Assembly (NCBI GenBank): GCA_018267275.1
Contig: JAFDYV010000002.1
Coordinates: 186,001-250,000 of the forward strand
Length of the DNA stretch: 64,000 nucleotides
DNA from: Bacteroidota bacterium
GTDB taxonomy: Bacteria; Bacteroidota; Bacteroidia; Cytophagales; Cyclobacteriaceae
Direction of reading: 5' to 3'
The notes beneath the pieces were generated by a model that was given only the letters and a program-made list of their open reading frames with translations, was not told the origin of the DNA and did no database searches. How positions within the stretch are numbered: position 1 is the stretch's first letter; every line of letters begins with the position of its first letter. The position numbers and the translations under genes were made by a program. Of the stretch, positions 32,962 to 42,355 are shown one piece after another.

Positions 32962-34869
32962 ATGAAAAAATTTATTCTAAGTGTGATGTTTTGCGGGATA
33001 ACGCAAATGGTGTTAGCTCAAATACCAGACTCCGTATATGTAAAGCAGAACTACGAAAAAGTGGAGGTTCAAATCCCCATGCGCGATGGAATTAAGTTGT
33101 TCACAACTATCTATTCGCCAAAAGACAAATCCAAAACTTACCCCATATTGATGCAACGCACATGCTACAGTGTAGAGCCGTATGGGCCTACCAGAATGGA
33201 GAAGAGCCTGGGTCCTTCACCGTATCTGATGAAAGATGGGTACATTTTTGTTTACCAAGACGTGCGTGGGCGATGGATGAGTGAAGGTGAATTTGATAAC
33301 ATGCGTCCTAATATTCCGGGCAATGACCGCAAGAATAAAACCGCTATTGACGAAGCCTCTGATACTTGGGATACCATCGACTGGTTGATAAAAAACGTAA
33401 AGAACAATAATGGCCGTGTGGGGCAATGGGGAATTTCTTACCCTGGTTTTTACACAGCAGCGGCCATACCCGATGCACACCCCGCTCTCAAGGCATCATC
33501 GCCACAAGCACCCATTTCTGACTTCTTCTTTGATGACTTTCATCACCAAGGCGCTTTTTTGCAAAGTTACCTTGCCGCTTTTGCAGTATTTGGCTATCAA
33601 CATGAAAAGCCAACCGACAAGAGCTGGTATGACGATAAGATTATGCGCTTTTACGCTCAACAGCCTAAAGATGGTTATGACTTTAATTTGCGCATTGGGT
33701 CGCTAAAGAATGCAACCGAAAAATACCATGCAGACAACTTCTTTTGGAAACAAATTATAGACCACCCCAATTATGATGAATTTTGGCAAAAGCGAAACCT
33801 GTTGCCACACCTTACCAATGTAAAACATGCCGTGATGACGGTGGGTGGCTGGTATGATGCTGAAGACTTGTACGGTCCGCTCAACATTTACAAGCGCATC
33901 GAGGGCTCAAGCCCAAGCACCTACAATACCATTGTGATGGGACCCTGGAGCCATGGTGATTGGGCGCGTGAGCGCGGTTACCAACAAGTGAATCATATTT
34001 ATTTTGGTGATAGCATTTCTACCTTTTATCAACGGGAAATAGAGCGCAAATTCTTTCATTCGGTCTTAAAAGAAAATGCGCCACCCAAATTGCCAGAAGC
34101 CTATATGTACGATTGCGGCCTGAAAGTTTGGAAGCAATTTTCGCAGTGGCCGCCAAAAGAAGTATTGCCAATGAAATTGTATTTCGGAGAGAACGGCAAG
34201 CTGTCTTTGAATCAACCGACAAAAGCCGATGCGGTTTTTGAATACGTGAGCGACCCGGCTAAACCGGTCCCTTACACCTCACAAACGGAGGGTCTGGTTT
34301 TCACTCCGCGCAGGTTTATGACTGACGATCAGCGTGAGGCCTCGCGCAGGCCGGATGTTATCACTTTTGAAACAGATGTGTTGACGCAGGACGTGGCGTT
34401 GGCGGGTGAGATACTTGCAAAGCTCAAAGTGTCGATGACGGGTACAGATGCTGATTTTATTGTGAAGTTGATAGATGTTTACCCCGACAATGAGCCTAAT
34501 GATCCCAAGCACAACCCAAATAACATTGTGATGGCTGGCTACCAGCAATTGGTAAGGCACGAAACATTCCGCGGCCGCTTTCGCAATAGTTTTGAAAAAC
34601 CCGAGCCATTTGTCCCTAATCAGATTACGGATGTCAATATCAAGTTGCAAGACATCCTTCATACGTTTAAGAAAGGCCATCGCGTCATGGTGCAAATACA
34701 TAGCACCTGGTTCCCTTACATCGATCGCAATCCGCAAAAATATGTAGACAACATTTACAAAGCAGATGATAGTGATTTCATAAAATCAACGATACGTGTG
34801 TATGGCGCGTCAGTGGTGGAGATTGGTGGGGGAGAGAAACTACACGCAACGGTAGATACCAAGAAATAG
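32962..34869 (+). CDS. CocE/NonD family hydrolase (X-Pro dipeptidyl-peptidase-like)
   Basis: A 635-aa exported serine hydrolase of the family that includes cocaine esterase and Xaa-Pro peptidases. The signal peptide is MKKFILSVMFCGITQMVLAQ. The chosen ATG gives a proper signal and lies 20 nt after a promoter; an in-frame upstream start adds 28 residues that would lie partly in the promoter. The catalytic Ser159 is in GQWGISYPGF and the His in GPWSHGDWARERGY. The C-terminal jelly-roll domain (about 420-630) has the family's beta-rich look (ITFETDVLTQDVALAG, DFIVKLIDVYPDNEP). It may degrade peptides or acyl esters outside the cytoplasm. Confidence 0.92.
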   Translation: MKKFILSVMFCGITQMVLAQIPDSVYVKQNYEKVEVQIPMRDGIKLFTTIYSPKDKSKTYPILMQRTCYSVEPYGPTRMEKSLGPSPYLMKDGYIFVYQDVRGRWMSEGEFDNMRPNIPGNDRKNKTAIDEASDTWDTIDWLIKNVKNNNGRVGQWGISYPGFYTAAAIPDAHPALKASSPQAPISDFFFDDFHHQGAFLQSYLAAFAVFGYQHEKPTDKSWYDDKIMRFYAQQPKDGYDFNLRIGSLKNATEKYHADNFFWKQIIDHPNYDEFWQKRNLLPHLTNVKHAVMTVGGWYDAEDLYGPLNIYKRIEGSSPSTYNTIVMGPWSHGDWARERGYQQVNHIYFGDSISTFYQREIERKFFHSVLKENAPPKLPEAYMYDCGLKVWKQFSQWPPKEVLPMKLYFGENGKLSLNQPTKADAVFEYVSDPAKPVPYTSQTEGLVFTPRRFMTDDQREASRRPDVITFETDVLTQDVALAGEILAKLKVSMTGTDADFIVKLIDVYPDNEPNDPKHNPNNIVMAGYQQLVRHETFRGRFRNSFEKPEPFVPNQITDVNIKLQDILHTFKKGHRVMVQIHSTWFPYIDRNPQKYVDNIYKADDSDFIKSTIRVYGASVVEIGGGEKLHATVDTKK

Positions 34870-34879
34870 GCGCCAAAAG

Positions 34880-35527
34880 ATGGAGTTTATTCCGCCAGAG
34901 ATTGAGCGTTACTGTTTGGCACACACCGCTGAGGAGTCTGATCTGCTCAGAAAAATAAATCGAGATACACATGCCGAGGTGCTGATGCCTCGAATGGTGT
35001 CTGGGCATTTGCAAGGTCGATTTTTGGCAATGGTGTCGCACATGGTGCGACCGCATCGTATTTTGGAGATTGGCACTTATACCGGTTACTCTGCCTTATG
35101 CCTGGTTGAAGGTCTAGTTCACGAAGGTAAAATCGTCACTATCGACATTAATGAAGAATTAGAGACGAGGGTGCGCAGCTACTTTAGCCAATCGCCATTC
35201 CACAACAAAATTGACTACCGCATTGGCAATGCTGCCCATATCATCCCCACGTTAAATGAAATTTTTGATTTGGTATTCATTGATGCCGATAAAGAAAACT
35301 ATGCGTTGTACTATGACTTGATAGTTGATAAAGTAAGGCCGGGAGGCGTTATCATTGCCGATAATGTACTATGGAGCGGCAAGGTGCTGCAAGAGAAAGC
35401 TGATAAGGACACCCGAGCCATTCAACAGTTCAATCAAAAGGTTCATGCAGACAGCCGTGTAGAAAATTTTTTGTTACCGCTTCGAGATGGTTTGATGATT
35501 ATTCGGAAGCTAACTTCTAACATCTAA
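34880..35527 (+). CDS. SAM-dependent O-methyltransferase (CCoAOMT/COMT-like)
   Basis: A 215-aa class I methyltransferase of the caffeoyl-CoA/catechol O-methyltransferase family. It has the SAM-binding loop ILEIGTYTGYSALCL, an acidic residue after the second strand (IVTIDIN), the metal-site VFIDADKENY and ADNVLWSGKV. The last residues (KLTSNI) are encoded by a tandem heptamer repeat that also contains the stop codon, so the C-terminus has drifted or been extended by the repeat. The start is 10 bp after the upstream gene's stop, so they may share a transcript. The substrate is unknown. Confidence 0.88.
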   Translation: MEFIPPEIERYCLAHTAEESDLLRKINRDTHAEVLMPRMVSGHLQGRFLAMVSHMVRPHRILEIGTYTGYSALCLVEGLVHEGKIVTIDINEELETRVRSYFSQSPFHNKIDYRIGNAAHIIPTLNEIFDLVFIDADKENYALYYDLIVDKVRPGGVIIADNVLWSGKVLQEKADKDTRAIQQFNQKVHADSRVENFLLPLRDGLMIIRKLTSNI

Positions 35528-35532
35528 CTTCT
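35509..35532 (+). repeat. Heptanucleotide tandem repeat covering the OMT stop codon
   Basis: CTAACTT, CTAACAT, CTAACTT, CTA: period 7 with the same alternating unit as 18420-18454. It encodes the last residues of the methyltransferase and contains its TAA stop. Confidence 0.82.
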
Positions 35533-35567
35533 AGCCGTCAAACGCTTCTTACGTCAAAACTTTTCTC

Positions 35568-35575
35568 TACCTTTG
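35568..35575 (+). promoter_or_regulatory. -7 box of the lytic transglycosylase gene (leaderless geometry)
   Basis: TACCTTTG ends 5 nt before the ATG. The same TACCTTTG occurs at 2997-3004 before the dgkA-like gene. No clear TTG at -33. Confidence 0.55.
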
Positions 35576-35580
35576 CTACA

Positions 35581-37380
35581 ATGAGATTTTTTGCAGCCGC
35601 ACTCATTTTTTTTGGAGCTGCTGCCTCGCATGCACAAGCTCCACAAGTGCCTCATAAAATGCATTTCGCTGATATGACGCTCGCCATCCGCGATGACGCC
35701 AGACGCGAGATTCAGCATGACGTAGATGCACTTACACGCCACTCCCGTTACTTTCAAATGAAAGTGGAGCGAGCCAAAACATATTTTCCGCTTATCTCGA
35801 AAATATTTGAAGATGAGGGACTTCCAGACGACTTTAAGTATTTGGTCATCCAAGAGAGTTCGTTGGTACCCGATGCAGTATCTGTATCTAATGCAGTTGG
35901 TTTTTGGCAGTTTAAAGATTTTACCGCCATGAGTATGGGCCTTCGTGTTGATGGCGAGGTAGACGAACGCATGAATATTGCATCGGCAACACGTGGAGCG
36001 GCAGCCTACCTCAAGCAAAATAATGCCCAGTTTGATAATTGGTTGCTGGCATTGCAAGCCTACCAAATGGGTGCTGGCGGCCTAAAACGAAGTGTGGGCG
36101 ACCAACATTATGGCAAACGCCATATGGAGATCACGTCAGAGACATACTGGTACGTAAAAAAGTTTATCGCCTACAAGGTAGCTTTTGAAGGTGCAATAAA
36201 AGGCGAACCGCAGCAAAAAATTTATGTTTTTGAGTCAAAGAAAGCGCGCACACTGGCCGAACTGGCGACCGAACTAAAGCTGGATGAATCAACGCTGAGA
36301 GAATACAATAAGTGGGCGTTGCGCGGCCGTATACCTGACGACAAGAGCTATGTGGTGATTGTACCCACCTCGCAGCCCATGCAAGACTTTGGTTCATTGA
36401 CGCTTTCGTCCGACAAATCGAGTAGGGCTAAGCCGTTAGCGGCCAAATCCGCCCAGGCACGGCCCGATGTTAGGTTTGTGAATGGGCTACGCACTGTAAA
36501 GGCACTGAAGGGAGAGTCGTTAGTGGCGTTTACCGATCGGGCGGGTATTACCCTGTCGCGATTCCTGAAGTTTAATGAGATTTCGATTGATCAAACATTG
36601 GAAGAGGGAGCCTATTACTTTTTGGAGAAGAAGAAGTCCAAAGGTGAGGTAATGGTGCACAAGGTAAAACCAGGCGAAGATTTGTGGTCTATTTCTCAGT
36701 TATACGGAATCCGCGTAACCAAACTAGAAAAATGGAACAGAAGGTCGCGCCACGAAAAGTTAGACATTAATGCGATCGTCAAGCTAAACCCAAAAGCAAC
36801 GATTGATTACGAACAAGCCCCGCAACGCCCGTCAGTTGTGCCTGCTGTGGTGCCGGTTGTGACGGAAGTGAGTGACGTACCAACTTCGCAGCAAAGTTTG
36901 GGCGAACCAGACTCGTTTAATTGGGAAATAAAAGCGGGGGAAGCAAAACCGACTATCGCGGCAAATGCTGACACAGTTAGGTCGAAAAATGAAATATCCC
37001 AAGATGCTGTCGTGCCTGGCAACGATGAGGCTACCCATATGGTGCAGAAAGGCGAGACGCTTTACTCGATTGCCAAGCTGCATAGCATAGCGGTGACGGA
37101 CATATTAAAATGGAATGAAATTTCTATTAATGCTGGCTTGAGTATCGGTCAAAAACTTTTCATAAAGGAGCCGGCCAGCTCAAAAAAGGTACATACCAAT
37201 CAATCGATTGAAGTTCTTGCCGCTAAACCAGAGGAGAAAATACATAGAGTAGGTGATGCAGATACATTGTATAGTATTGCCCGGCAATATGGGGTGACAA
37301 TCAAGGACTTGATGGATTGGAACCAGCGAAAAGATTTGACAATAAAGCCGGGTGAAACTTTGAAGATCATTCAGAAGTAA
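35581..37380 (+). CDS. Lytic transglycosylase with LysM repeats (MltD-like)
   Basis: A 599-aa exported murein hydrolase. After the signal peptide (cut near SHAQ) comes an SLT-type catalytic domain with the acid Glu92 (VIQESSLVPDAVS), then SNAVGFWQFKDFTA and AYQMGAGGLKRSVG. The C-terminal half carries LysM modules: KVKPGEDLWSISQLYGIRV (about 361), MVQKGETLYSIAKLHSIAV (about 487) and RVGDADTLYSIARQYGVTI (about 559), with a weaker earlier one near 305. It breaks the glycan strand at the MurNAc-GlcNAc bond in peptidoglycan. The three LysM modules would tether it to the sacculus. It has its own promoter and is followed by a response-regulator gene. Confidence 0.93.
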   Translation: MRFFAAALIFFGAAASHAQAPQVPHKMHFADMTLAIRDDARREIQHDVDALTRHSRYFQMKVERAKTYFPLISKIFEDEGLPDDFKYLVIQESSLVPDAVSVSNAVGFWQFKDFTAMSMGLRVDGEVDERMNIASATRGAAAYLKQNNAQFDNWLLALQAYQMGAGGLKRSVGDQHYGKRHMEITSETYWYVKKFIAYKVAFEGAIKGEPQQKIYVFESKKARTLAELATELKLDESTLREYNKWALRGRIPDDKSYVVIVPTSQPMQDFGSLTLSSDKSSRAKPLAAKSAQARPDVRFVNGLRTVKALKGESLVAFTDRAGITLSRFLKFNEISIDQTLEEGAYYFLEKKKSKGEVMVHKVKPGEDLWSISQLYGIRVTKLEKWNRRSRHEKLDINAIVKLNPKATIDYEQAPQRPSVVPAVVPVVTEVSDVPTSQQSLGEPDSFNWEIKAGEAKPTIAANADTVRSKNEISQDAVVPGNDEATHMVQKGETLYSIAKLHSIAVTDILKWNEISINAGLSIGQKLFIKEPASSKKVHTNQSIEVLAAKPEEKIHRVGDADTLYSIARQYGVTIKDLMDWNQRKDLTIKPGETLKIIQK

Positions 37381-37444
37381 CCAAATTTTTTTTTCTTATT
37401 TTGCCGAATTCTTACTCGGCTTTGGTAAGTAAATTTGTGAACAA

Positions 37445-37474
37445 TTTGAGAATAATGAGATTAAGGTACATTTG
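37445..37474 (+). promoter_or_regulatory. Promoter of the response-regulator gene
   Basis: TTTG at 37445-37448, an 18-nt spacer and TACATTTG at 37467-37474. This gives a leader of about 60 nt. An inverted repeat (GCCGA...TCGGC, 37403-37423) lies upstream in the gap from 37381 to 37540. Confidence 0.6.
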
Positions 37475-37540
37475 CGTAACATTTGCTGTGCGCAAGATGT
37501 AGTTGATTGAACAAACAGTGATTTAACGAAAAAAGGACAG

Positions 37541-37957
37541 ATGGTTGAAGCAGCTACGAAAGTCTTGGATTTGGTGATGTTGGTAGATGATAACGACACT
37601 GATAACTTCATCAGCAAGCGCATCATCGAGATTACTAAATTTTCTAAACGGGTAGAAGTAAAGAGCTCTGGCAAGAGTGCATTGGATTATTTGAAAACGC
37701 ATGAGAACGATGCCGAGAACTTACCCAGCATTATTTTCTTAGACATCAACATGCCCATCGTTGATGGATTTGTTTTCTTGTATGAGTTTGAGAAGTTTGG
37801 AGAGTTGGTGCGCAACAAATGCAAAGTGATTATTCTGTCCAGTTCAGATAACAAGCGCGATATTGATAAGATTGTCAATAACAATTTCGTCATCAAGTTC
37901 ATTACAAAACCCCTTACCGAGGTGGCATTGGACGAAATCAAGATCAATAACATATAA
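37541..37957 (+). CDS. Single-domain response regulator
   Basis: A 138-aa stand-alone receiver domain without an output domain. The acidic pair D16/D17 is in MLVDDNDTDN, the phosphoacceptor D68 in IIFLDINMP, the switch Ser in ILSSSDNKRD and the conserved Lys in FITKPLTE, so phosphorylation should work. Such isolated receivers pass phosphate on or act by protein contact. No histidine kinase is next to it. It is preceded by its own promoter and lies downstream of a lytic transglycosylase, which may be coincidence. Confidence 0.92.
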   Translation: MVEAATKVLDLVMLVDDNDTDNFISKRIIEITKFSKRVEVKSSGKSALDYLKTHENDAENLPSIIFLDINMPIVDGFVFLYEFEKFGELVRNKCKVIILSSSDNKRDIDKIVNNNFVIKFITKPLTEVALDEIKINNI

Positions 37958-37964
37958 AAGTTTA

Positions 37965-37972
37965 TACTTTTG
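37965..37972 (+). promoter_or_regulatory. -7 box of the DUF3078 gene
   Basis: TACTTTTG matches TAnnTTTG, 24 nt before the ATG. No -33 TTG at the usual distance. Confidence 0.45.
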
Positions 37973-37996
37973 TGTTTGGATTAAAACCAAACACCT

Positions 37997-38923
37997 ATGA
38001 AAAAACTTTTTACCCTTCGTTTTTCCTTTTTTCTATTATTTGCATTGACGTGTTTTCTGTCGGTTGATGCGCAAATAATCAAAATTGATACCCTCACCCA
38101 TTGGAAGAAGACATTCCGTGCAGGTCTCAATCTCAATCAGGCTGCGTTTTCGAGCAACTGGAAAGCAGGGGGTGTTAATTCAATTGGCTTTAATGTCCTA
38201 TTAAACTACAAAGCCAACTACAAAAAAGACAACCACTCCTGGAACAATGAAATTGACCTGTTGTATGGCATGGTGAACAATGCTGGCCAGGGTTATCGCA
38301 AAACGCTGGATAGGATATTCTTGGATACCAAGTACGGTCGCGCCATCAACAATAAGTGGGATTTCTCCGCTTCGGCTAACTTTTTATCGCAATTTGCGGG
38401 AGGTGAAACCTACGCAAAAGATAAGCAGAACAGAGATTCTGCCACTTTGATTTCGGATGCTTTTGCACCTGCTTACTTGACTGCTGCCCTTGGCTTTGAG
38501 TACCACCCGGTGCCGTACTTTAAATTGCGGTTATCTCCTTTTTCGCCAAGGGTAACTTATGTGAATAATGTTAACCGTTTTGTAACTGCGGCTAACCCAA
38601 CCCCGTATGGTGTGAAGCCTGGTGAAACCACCCGCATTCAATGGTTTGCCTTTCAGGCGCTGGCTGAATTTGACAAAGACATCGCAAAGAATCTGAATCT
38701 GAAATGGCGTTACATCATGTTTTTAGATTATGAAAAGTTGCAATTCGAGCGCATTGACCACCGGTTGGATTTGACGATGACAGCGCGCGTGGGTAAGTTT
38801 GTGACCACCTCACTTGGTTTTATTGGCATGTATTTCTACGATCAAGATAAGTCCTTTCAAACCAGCCAGGCTTTGAACATAGGACTGGCGTATACCTTTC
38901 AGAATTTTGAAGAAAAGAAGTAG
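37997..38923 (+). CDS. DUF3078 outer-membrane-like protein
   Basis: A 308-aa exported protein (signal cut near VDAQ) that begins the mature part with IDTLTHWKKTFRAGLNLNQAAFSSNW, the recognisable DUF3078 opening. The rest alternates polar and hydrophobic residues in a beta-barrel pattern (WNNEIDLLYGMVNNAGQGY, WDFSASANFLSQFAGGETY, LTAALGFEYHPVPYFKL) and ends in FQNF, giving a C-terminal aromatic residue close to the end. It is typical for Bacteroidota outer membranes. The role is unknown. A terminator follows. Confidence 0.88.
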   Translation: MKKLFTLRFSFFLLFALTCFLSVDAQIIKIDTLTHWKKTFRAGLNLNQAAFSSNWKAGGVNSIGFNVLLNYKANYKKDNHSWNNEIDLLYGMVNNAGQGYRKTLDRIFLDTKYGRAINNKWDFSASANFLSQFAGGETYAKDKQNRDSATLISDAFAPAYLTAALGFEYHPVPYFKLRLSPFSPRVTYVNNVNRFVTAANPTPYGVKPGETTRIQWFAFQALAEFDKDIAKNLNLKWRYIMFLDYEKLQFERIDHRLDLTMTARVGKFVTTSLGFIGMYFYDQDKSFQTSQALNIGLAYTFQNFEEKK

Positions 38924-38948
38924 CTGTTTTTTTTTCTTGACATCAAAA

Positions 38949-38981
38949 GGACTCGTTTTTTCAAGACGGGTTCTTTTTTTT
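38949..38981 (+). terminator. Intrinsic terminator after DUF3078 gene
   Basis: GGACTCG pairs with CGGGTTC (7 bp including two G-T pairs) around an 11-nt loop and is followed by eight T. Confidence 0.8.
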
Positions 38982-38992
38982 ATTTTCCCATC

Positions 38993-39505
38993 ATGATTCA
39001 AGTTCGATTGGCGCGTTACGATGAGCTGGCTGCGATGCTAGAAGTGGCCATGCTTTCATTTGAAGAAACATTTGCCCCTCACAATACCCGCGAGGATATG
39101 GACATCTTTTATCGCGATAACTATACGTTAGAAAAAATGCAGCAAGAATTTCGCCAACCGAATACTGCATTATTTTTAGCCTTGGATGAAGAAAGGGTAT
39201 TGGGTTTTGTAAGACTGCGCAAGAATGACGAAGTGAAGGAAAAGCTTGGAGATTCTACCCTTGAGTTGCAGCGTCTATACATCCATCCCCAGCACCAAGG
39301 AAAGAGAATTGGCAGCCTTTTGATGGAAAAAGCACTTGAATATGCCAAAGGCTTGAAAGTTGATTGGATGTGGTTAGGCGTTTGGGAGCGTAATTTCAAT
39401 GCACAAAAGTTTTACGCAAAGTGGGGTTTTGAACGATTTGGCGAACACACTTTTTTACATGGAACCGACCCACAGATTGACTGGCTATTGAAACGAAAAG
39501 TTTGA
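38993..39505 (+). CDS. GNAT family N-acetyltransferase
   Basis: A 170-aa acetyl-CoA-dependent acetyltransferase. The acetyl-CoA-binding motif A is LQRLYIHPQHQGKRIGSLLMEKALEYA (about 84-110), and the C-terminal strand-helix NAQKFYAKWGFERFGEHTF is typical. At 170 aa it is complete. The start is 12 nt after the terminator of the DUF3078 gene with no clear promoter between. The acceptor may be a protein N-terminus, an amine or a small molecule; it cannot be told. Confidence 0.9.
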   Translation: MIQVRLARYDELAAMLEVAMLSFEETFAPHNTREDMDIFYRDNYTLEKMQQEFRQPNTALFLALDEERVLGFVRLRKNDEVKEKLGDSTLELQRLYIHPQHQGKRIGSLLMEKALEYAKGLKVDWMWLGVWERNFNAQKFYAKWGFERFGEHTFLHGTDPQIDWLLKRKV

Positions 39506-39545
39506 AGATTTTTTATTTTACTTTTAAGCATTAAAACCAACCCCT

Positions 39546-41108
39546 ATGTCGCAAGAGAAGTTTGTAGAGGCAATCAACAAGTCATATACCGTAAACGGCC
39601 CGTCCATTTATTTGGGAGCGGGCGTTCTGGATGGCCAAATTGTGGCCGAAGCGAAGGTAAACTTGTCGTTAAAAATGATGAACCGCCATGGCTTAGTGAG
39701 TGGTGCCACTGGATCCGGAAAAACGCGCACGCTGCAGTTGTTGGCTGAACAACTTTCTTCTGCTGGTGTAGCGGTGTTCATGCCTGATATGAAAGGCGAT
39801 GTGAGCGGCATGGCAAAAGAAGGTGCCATAAACGAAAAGATTGCCGAGCGAACAAAAGCCATTGGGCTTGATGGTTACAAACCTGCTGGTTTCCCCGTAG
39901 AGCTCTATTCGTTGAGTGGTAAGTTGGGTGCACAAATGCGTGCCACTGTTACTGAGTTTGGCCCGGTTTTATTGAGTAAGATATTGGAATTGAATGAAGT
40001 GCAGAGTGGTGTGATGATGATCTTGTTCAAATATGCCGATGATAAAAACTTGCCTATTGTCGATCTTAACGATTTGAAAAAGGTACTGAACTACCTTTCC
40101 GAAGGCGAGGGCGCTGCGGAAATTAAAGAAAGCTATGGGAAGATTTCTCCGGCTACAGCCAGCACGATTCTGCGGAAGATCGTAGCATTAGAGCAACAGG
40201 GCGTGAGCCAACTCTTTGGCGAGAAGTCCTTCGACATAGAAGATCTGATGGAGAGAGTTGATGGGCGTGGCGTGATTAGCTTGTTGAATGTTTCAGATGT
40301 TCAAAACCAGCCAGCAATTTTTTCTACGTTCATGCTTTCGCTGTTAGCTGAACTATACCAAAAATTACCAGAGGCGGGCGACCTTGACAAGCCTAAACTT
40401 GTGTTTTTCTTAGACGAAGCGCACTTGCTTTTCAAAGATGCCCCTAAAGCATTTATGGACCAGATTGAGCAGGTGATTCGACTGATTCGATCGAAAGGTG
40501 TCGGTGTATTCTTCTGTTCGCAGATGGTGCAAGACATTCCGCCCACTGTATTATCTCAACTCGGCAATCGCGTGAGCCATGTGATACGCGCCTTTACGCC
40601 CAATGATGTAAAAGCGTTAAAAGAAACAGTGAAGACTTTTCCCACATCTGCGTTTTACGATATGGAAAAGCAGTTTACCCAACTGGGTATTGGCCAAGCA
40701 TTTGTTACGGTGCTAAATGAAAAAGGTATTCCCACCGAAACGGTGACGGTACATTTAGCGCCACCCGCTTCATTTATGGGGCCGTTGAGCGAGGCCGAAT
40801 ATAAAACCCTCTTGGAAAGTTCTGACATGTATAAAAAATACAAAGACACCGTTGATCCAGAGAGTGCGTTTGAAATGCTTTCTGAGAAGGTAAAGGCCAG
40901 CCAACAAAAGCAAGAAGAAGAAAAGCAAGAAGAACAACGGGCGAAAGAAGAGGCAGTTGAGACAAAGTCTGGAAGAACCGGAAAAAGTACTCTGGAGAAA
41001 GTGCTCACGTCACCCATTACGAATCAAATCGGCAAATCGCTGGTGCGCGGTGTTTTTGGAGTTTTGTTCGGCACGCCCCCACGCCAAACCAGAAGAAGAG
41101 GTTGGTAA
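39546..41108 (+). CDS. HerA-like ATPase (DUF853 type)
   Basis: A 520-aa FtsK/HerA-superfamily ATPase without a membrane part. Walker A is GATGSGKT (53-60) and Walker B FFLDEAHLLF (D290/E291); the arginine-finger region lies in LIRSKGVGVFFCSQ. A C-terminal coiled segment (KASQQKQEEEKQEEQRAKEE) precedes a short basic tail (TPPRQTRRRGW). HerA proteins act as hexameric translocases on DNA, often with NurA nuclease; no NurA is adjacent, and this DUF853 branch has no clear partner. A cysteine-cluster gene follows 6 bp later. Confidence 0.88.
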   Translation: MSQEKFVEAINKSYTVNGPSIYLGAGVLDGQIVAEAKVNLSLKMMNRHGLVSGATGSGKTRTLQLLAEQLSSAGVAVFMPDMKGDVSGMAKEGAINEKIAERTKAIGLDGYKPAGFPVELYSLSGKLGAQMRATVTEFGPVLLSKILELNEVQSGVMMILFKYADDKNLPIVDLNDLKKVLNYLSEGEGAAEIKESYGKISPATASTILRKIVALEQQGVSQLFGEKSFDIEDLMERVDGRGVISLLNVSDVQNQPAIFSTFMLSLLAELYQKLPEAGDLDKPKLVFFLDEAHLLFKDAPKAFMDQIEQVIRLIRSKGVGVFFCSQMVQDIPPTVLSQLGNRVSHVIRAFTPNDVKALKETVKTFPTSAFYDMEKQFTQLGIGQAFVTVLNEKGIPTETVTVHLAPPASFMGPLSEAEYKTLLESSDMYKKYKDTVDPESAFEMLSEKVKASQQKQEEEKQEEQRAKEEAVETKSGRTGKSTLEKVLTSPITNQIGKSLVRGVFGVLFGTPPRQTRRRGW

Positions 41109-41114
41109 CGAACA

Positions 41115-41693
41115 ATGACTATGACGCTTCCTGAAAAAGTACAAGCGGTTGAAGCGGTATTCAACAAGTTAGATCAAGAAATAGCCTCTTTTCAAAACTG
41201 GTCTGGCTTGCATTGTAAGTGGGGCTGTGGCAAATGCTGCTTCAAACCGGATATTGAAGCTACCATTTTAGAATTTTTGCCTTTTGCTTTTCACCTGCAC
41301 CAAAGCGGCCTGGCCGATCAATGGCTGTCGGAAATTATCGCAACAGATTCTTCGATATGTTTGATCCTCAACCCCACTCAAGCAGGGGCGGGCTTATGTT
41401 CAGAATATCCCCATCGCGGCATGATCTGTCGATTGTTTGGTTACTCGGCCCGCACCAATAAATACGATAAAAAAGAGTTGGTCACTTGTCAGATTATCAA
41501 AACTGAGCAAGCAGAGAATTTTCAAAACGCGGACTCTAAAATTGGGGAAGGGGCGGATATTCCCGTGATGAGTCAGTACTATCTGCAACTACACAGCATC
41601 GATTTTGAACTCACACAGAAGTTTTACCCCATCAATACAGCCATTCGCCATGCCATAGAAACGGTGCTGAGTTATTATGCCTATCGGGAATAG
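41115..41693 (+). CDS. YkgJ-type cysteine cluster protein
   Basis: A 192-aa protein with the cysteine pattern of the YkgJ/Fe-S-cluster-like family: CKWGCGKCC (C34, C38, C41, C42) and later CSEYPHRGMICRLFG. These cysteines probably bind an Fe-S cluster or zinc. There is no signal peptide, so it is cytoplasmic. It follows the HerA-like ATPase by 6 bp and is probably on the same transcript. The biochemical function is unknown. Confidence 0.87.
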   Translation: MTMTLPEKVQAVEAVFNKLDQEIASFQNWSGLHCKWGCGKCCFKPDIEATILEFLPFAFHLHQSGLADQWLSEIIATDSSICLILNPTQAGAGLCSEYPHRGMICRLFGYSARTNKYDKKELVTCQIIKTEQAENFQNADSKIGEGADIPVMSQYYLQLHSIDFELTQKFYPINTAIRHAIETVLSYYAYRE

Positions 41694-41785
41694 TGACCAA
41701 CGCCAAAGGGTATTATACTAGGTTACATTGTTGGCACCAACTTTGATTAATTAATCACTAATTTTACACTTCTAAACTCCTCGCC

Positions 41786-42355
41786 ATGAAGTACATACTT
41801 GGATTTCTATTGACGTTGGCTTTTTTGGGTTTGTTTGGGCAAACCGAAGAAGTCAAGCCTGCTAAAGTAAATTGGCTCACGTTCGAAGAGGCTGTTGAAA
41901 AATCAAAGACTGAAAAGAGAAAACTCTTTATTGATGTTTACACCGATTGGTGTGGCTGGTGTAAGGTGATGGACAAAAATACTTTTGCCGACCCTACCAT
42001 TGCCAAGATGCTGAATGAAAAATACTATCCTGTAAAATTCAATGCTGAGCAGCGTGAAGACGTGGTTTTTCAGGGCACCACTTTCAAATTTATTCAGCAG
42101 GGCAATTCGGGAGCTCATCAACTGGCAGCTGCTTTATTGAACAATCAATTGAGCTATCCTACGGTAACCTTTATGGAAGAAGACTATTCTGGTGTTTATC
42201 CGATTCCGGGGTATCGCAAACCAGAAGAATTCCATCCGTTACTGGTATTCTTTTTGCAAAACGAGCATAAAAAAGGAGGTAACGCGTATACCGATTTTTT
42301 GAAGACCTACAAGTCACCTTACGCTACGCAGACCAAACAAGAAGGGGGGCATTAA
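41786..42355 (+). CDS. Exported thioredoxin-fold protein
   Basis: A 189-aa protein with a signal peptide (MKYILGFLLTLAFLGLFGQ) and a thioredoxin active site WCGWCKVMDKNTF (C56, C59). It has the wider thioredoxin-like pattern (AKMLNEKYYPVKFNAEQ and YPTVTFMEEDY with the cis-Pro). It likely works in the periplasm as a disulfide reductase or shuffler. The C-terminal 40 residues are an extra charged segment. Its stop overlaps the convergent CHRD-like gene by 4 bp. The 93-bp leader upstream (41694-41785) shows no standard promoter. Confidence 0.9.
   Translation: MKYILGFLLTLAFLGLFGQTEEVKPAKVNWLTFEEAVEKSKTEKRKLFIDVYTDWCGWCKVMDKNTFADPTIAKMLNEKYYPVKFNAEQREDVVFQGTTFKFIQQGNSGAHQLAAALLNNQLSYPTVTFMEEDYSGVYPIPGYRKPEEFHPLLVFFLQNEHKKGGNAYTDFLKTYKSPYATQTKQEGGH

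Noticed and set aside
35509-35532. CRISPR array
   Set aside because: Unit length is 7 nt with no spacers; a short tandem repeat, not a CRISPR. No cas genes in the window.
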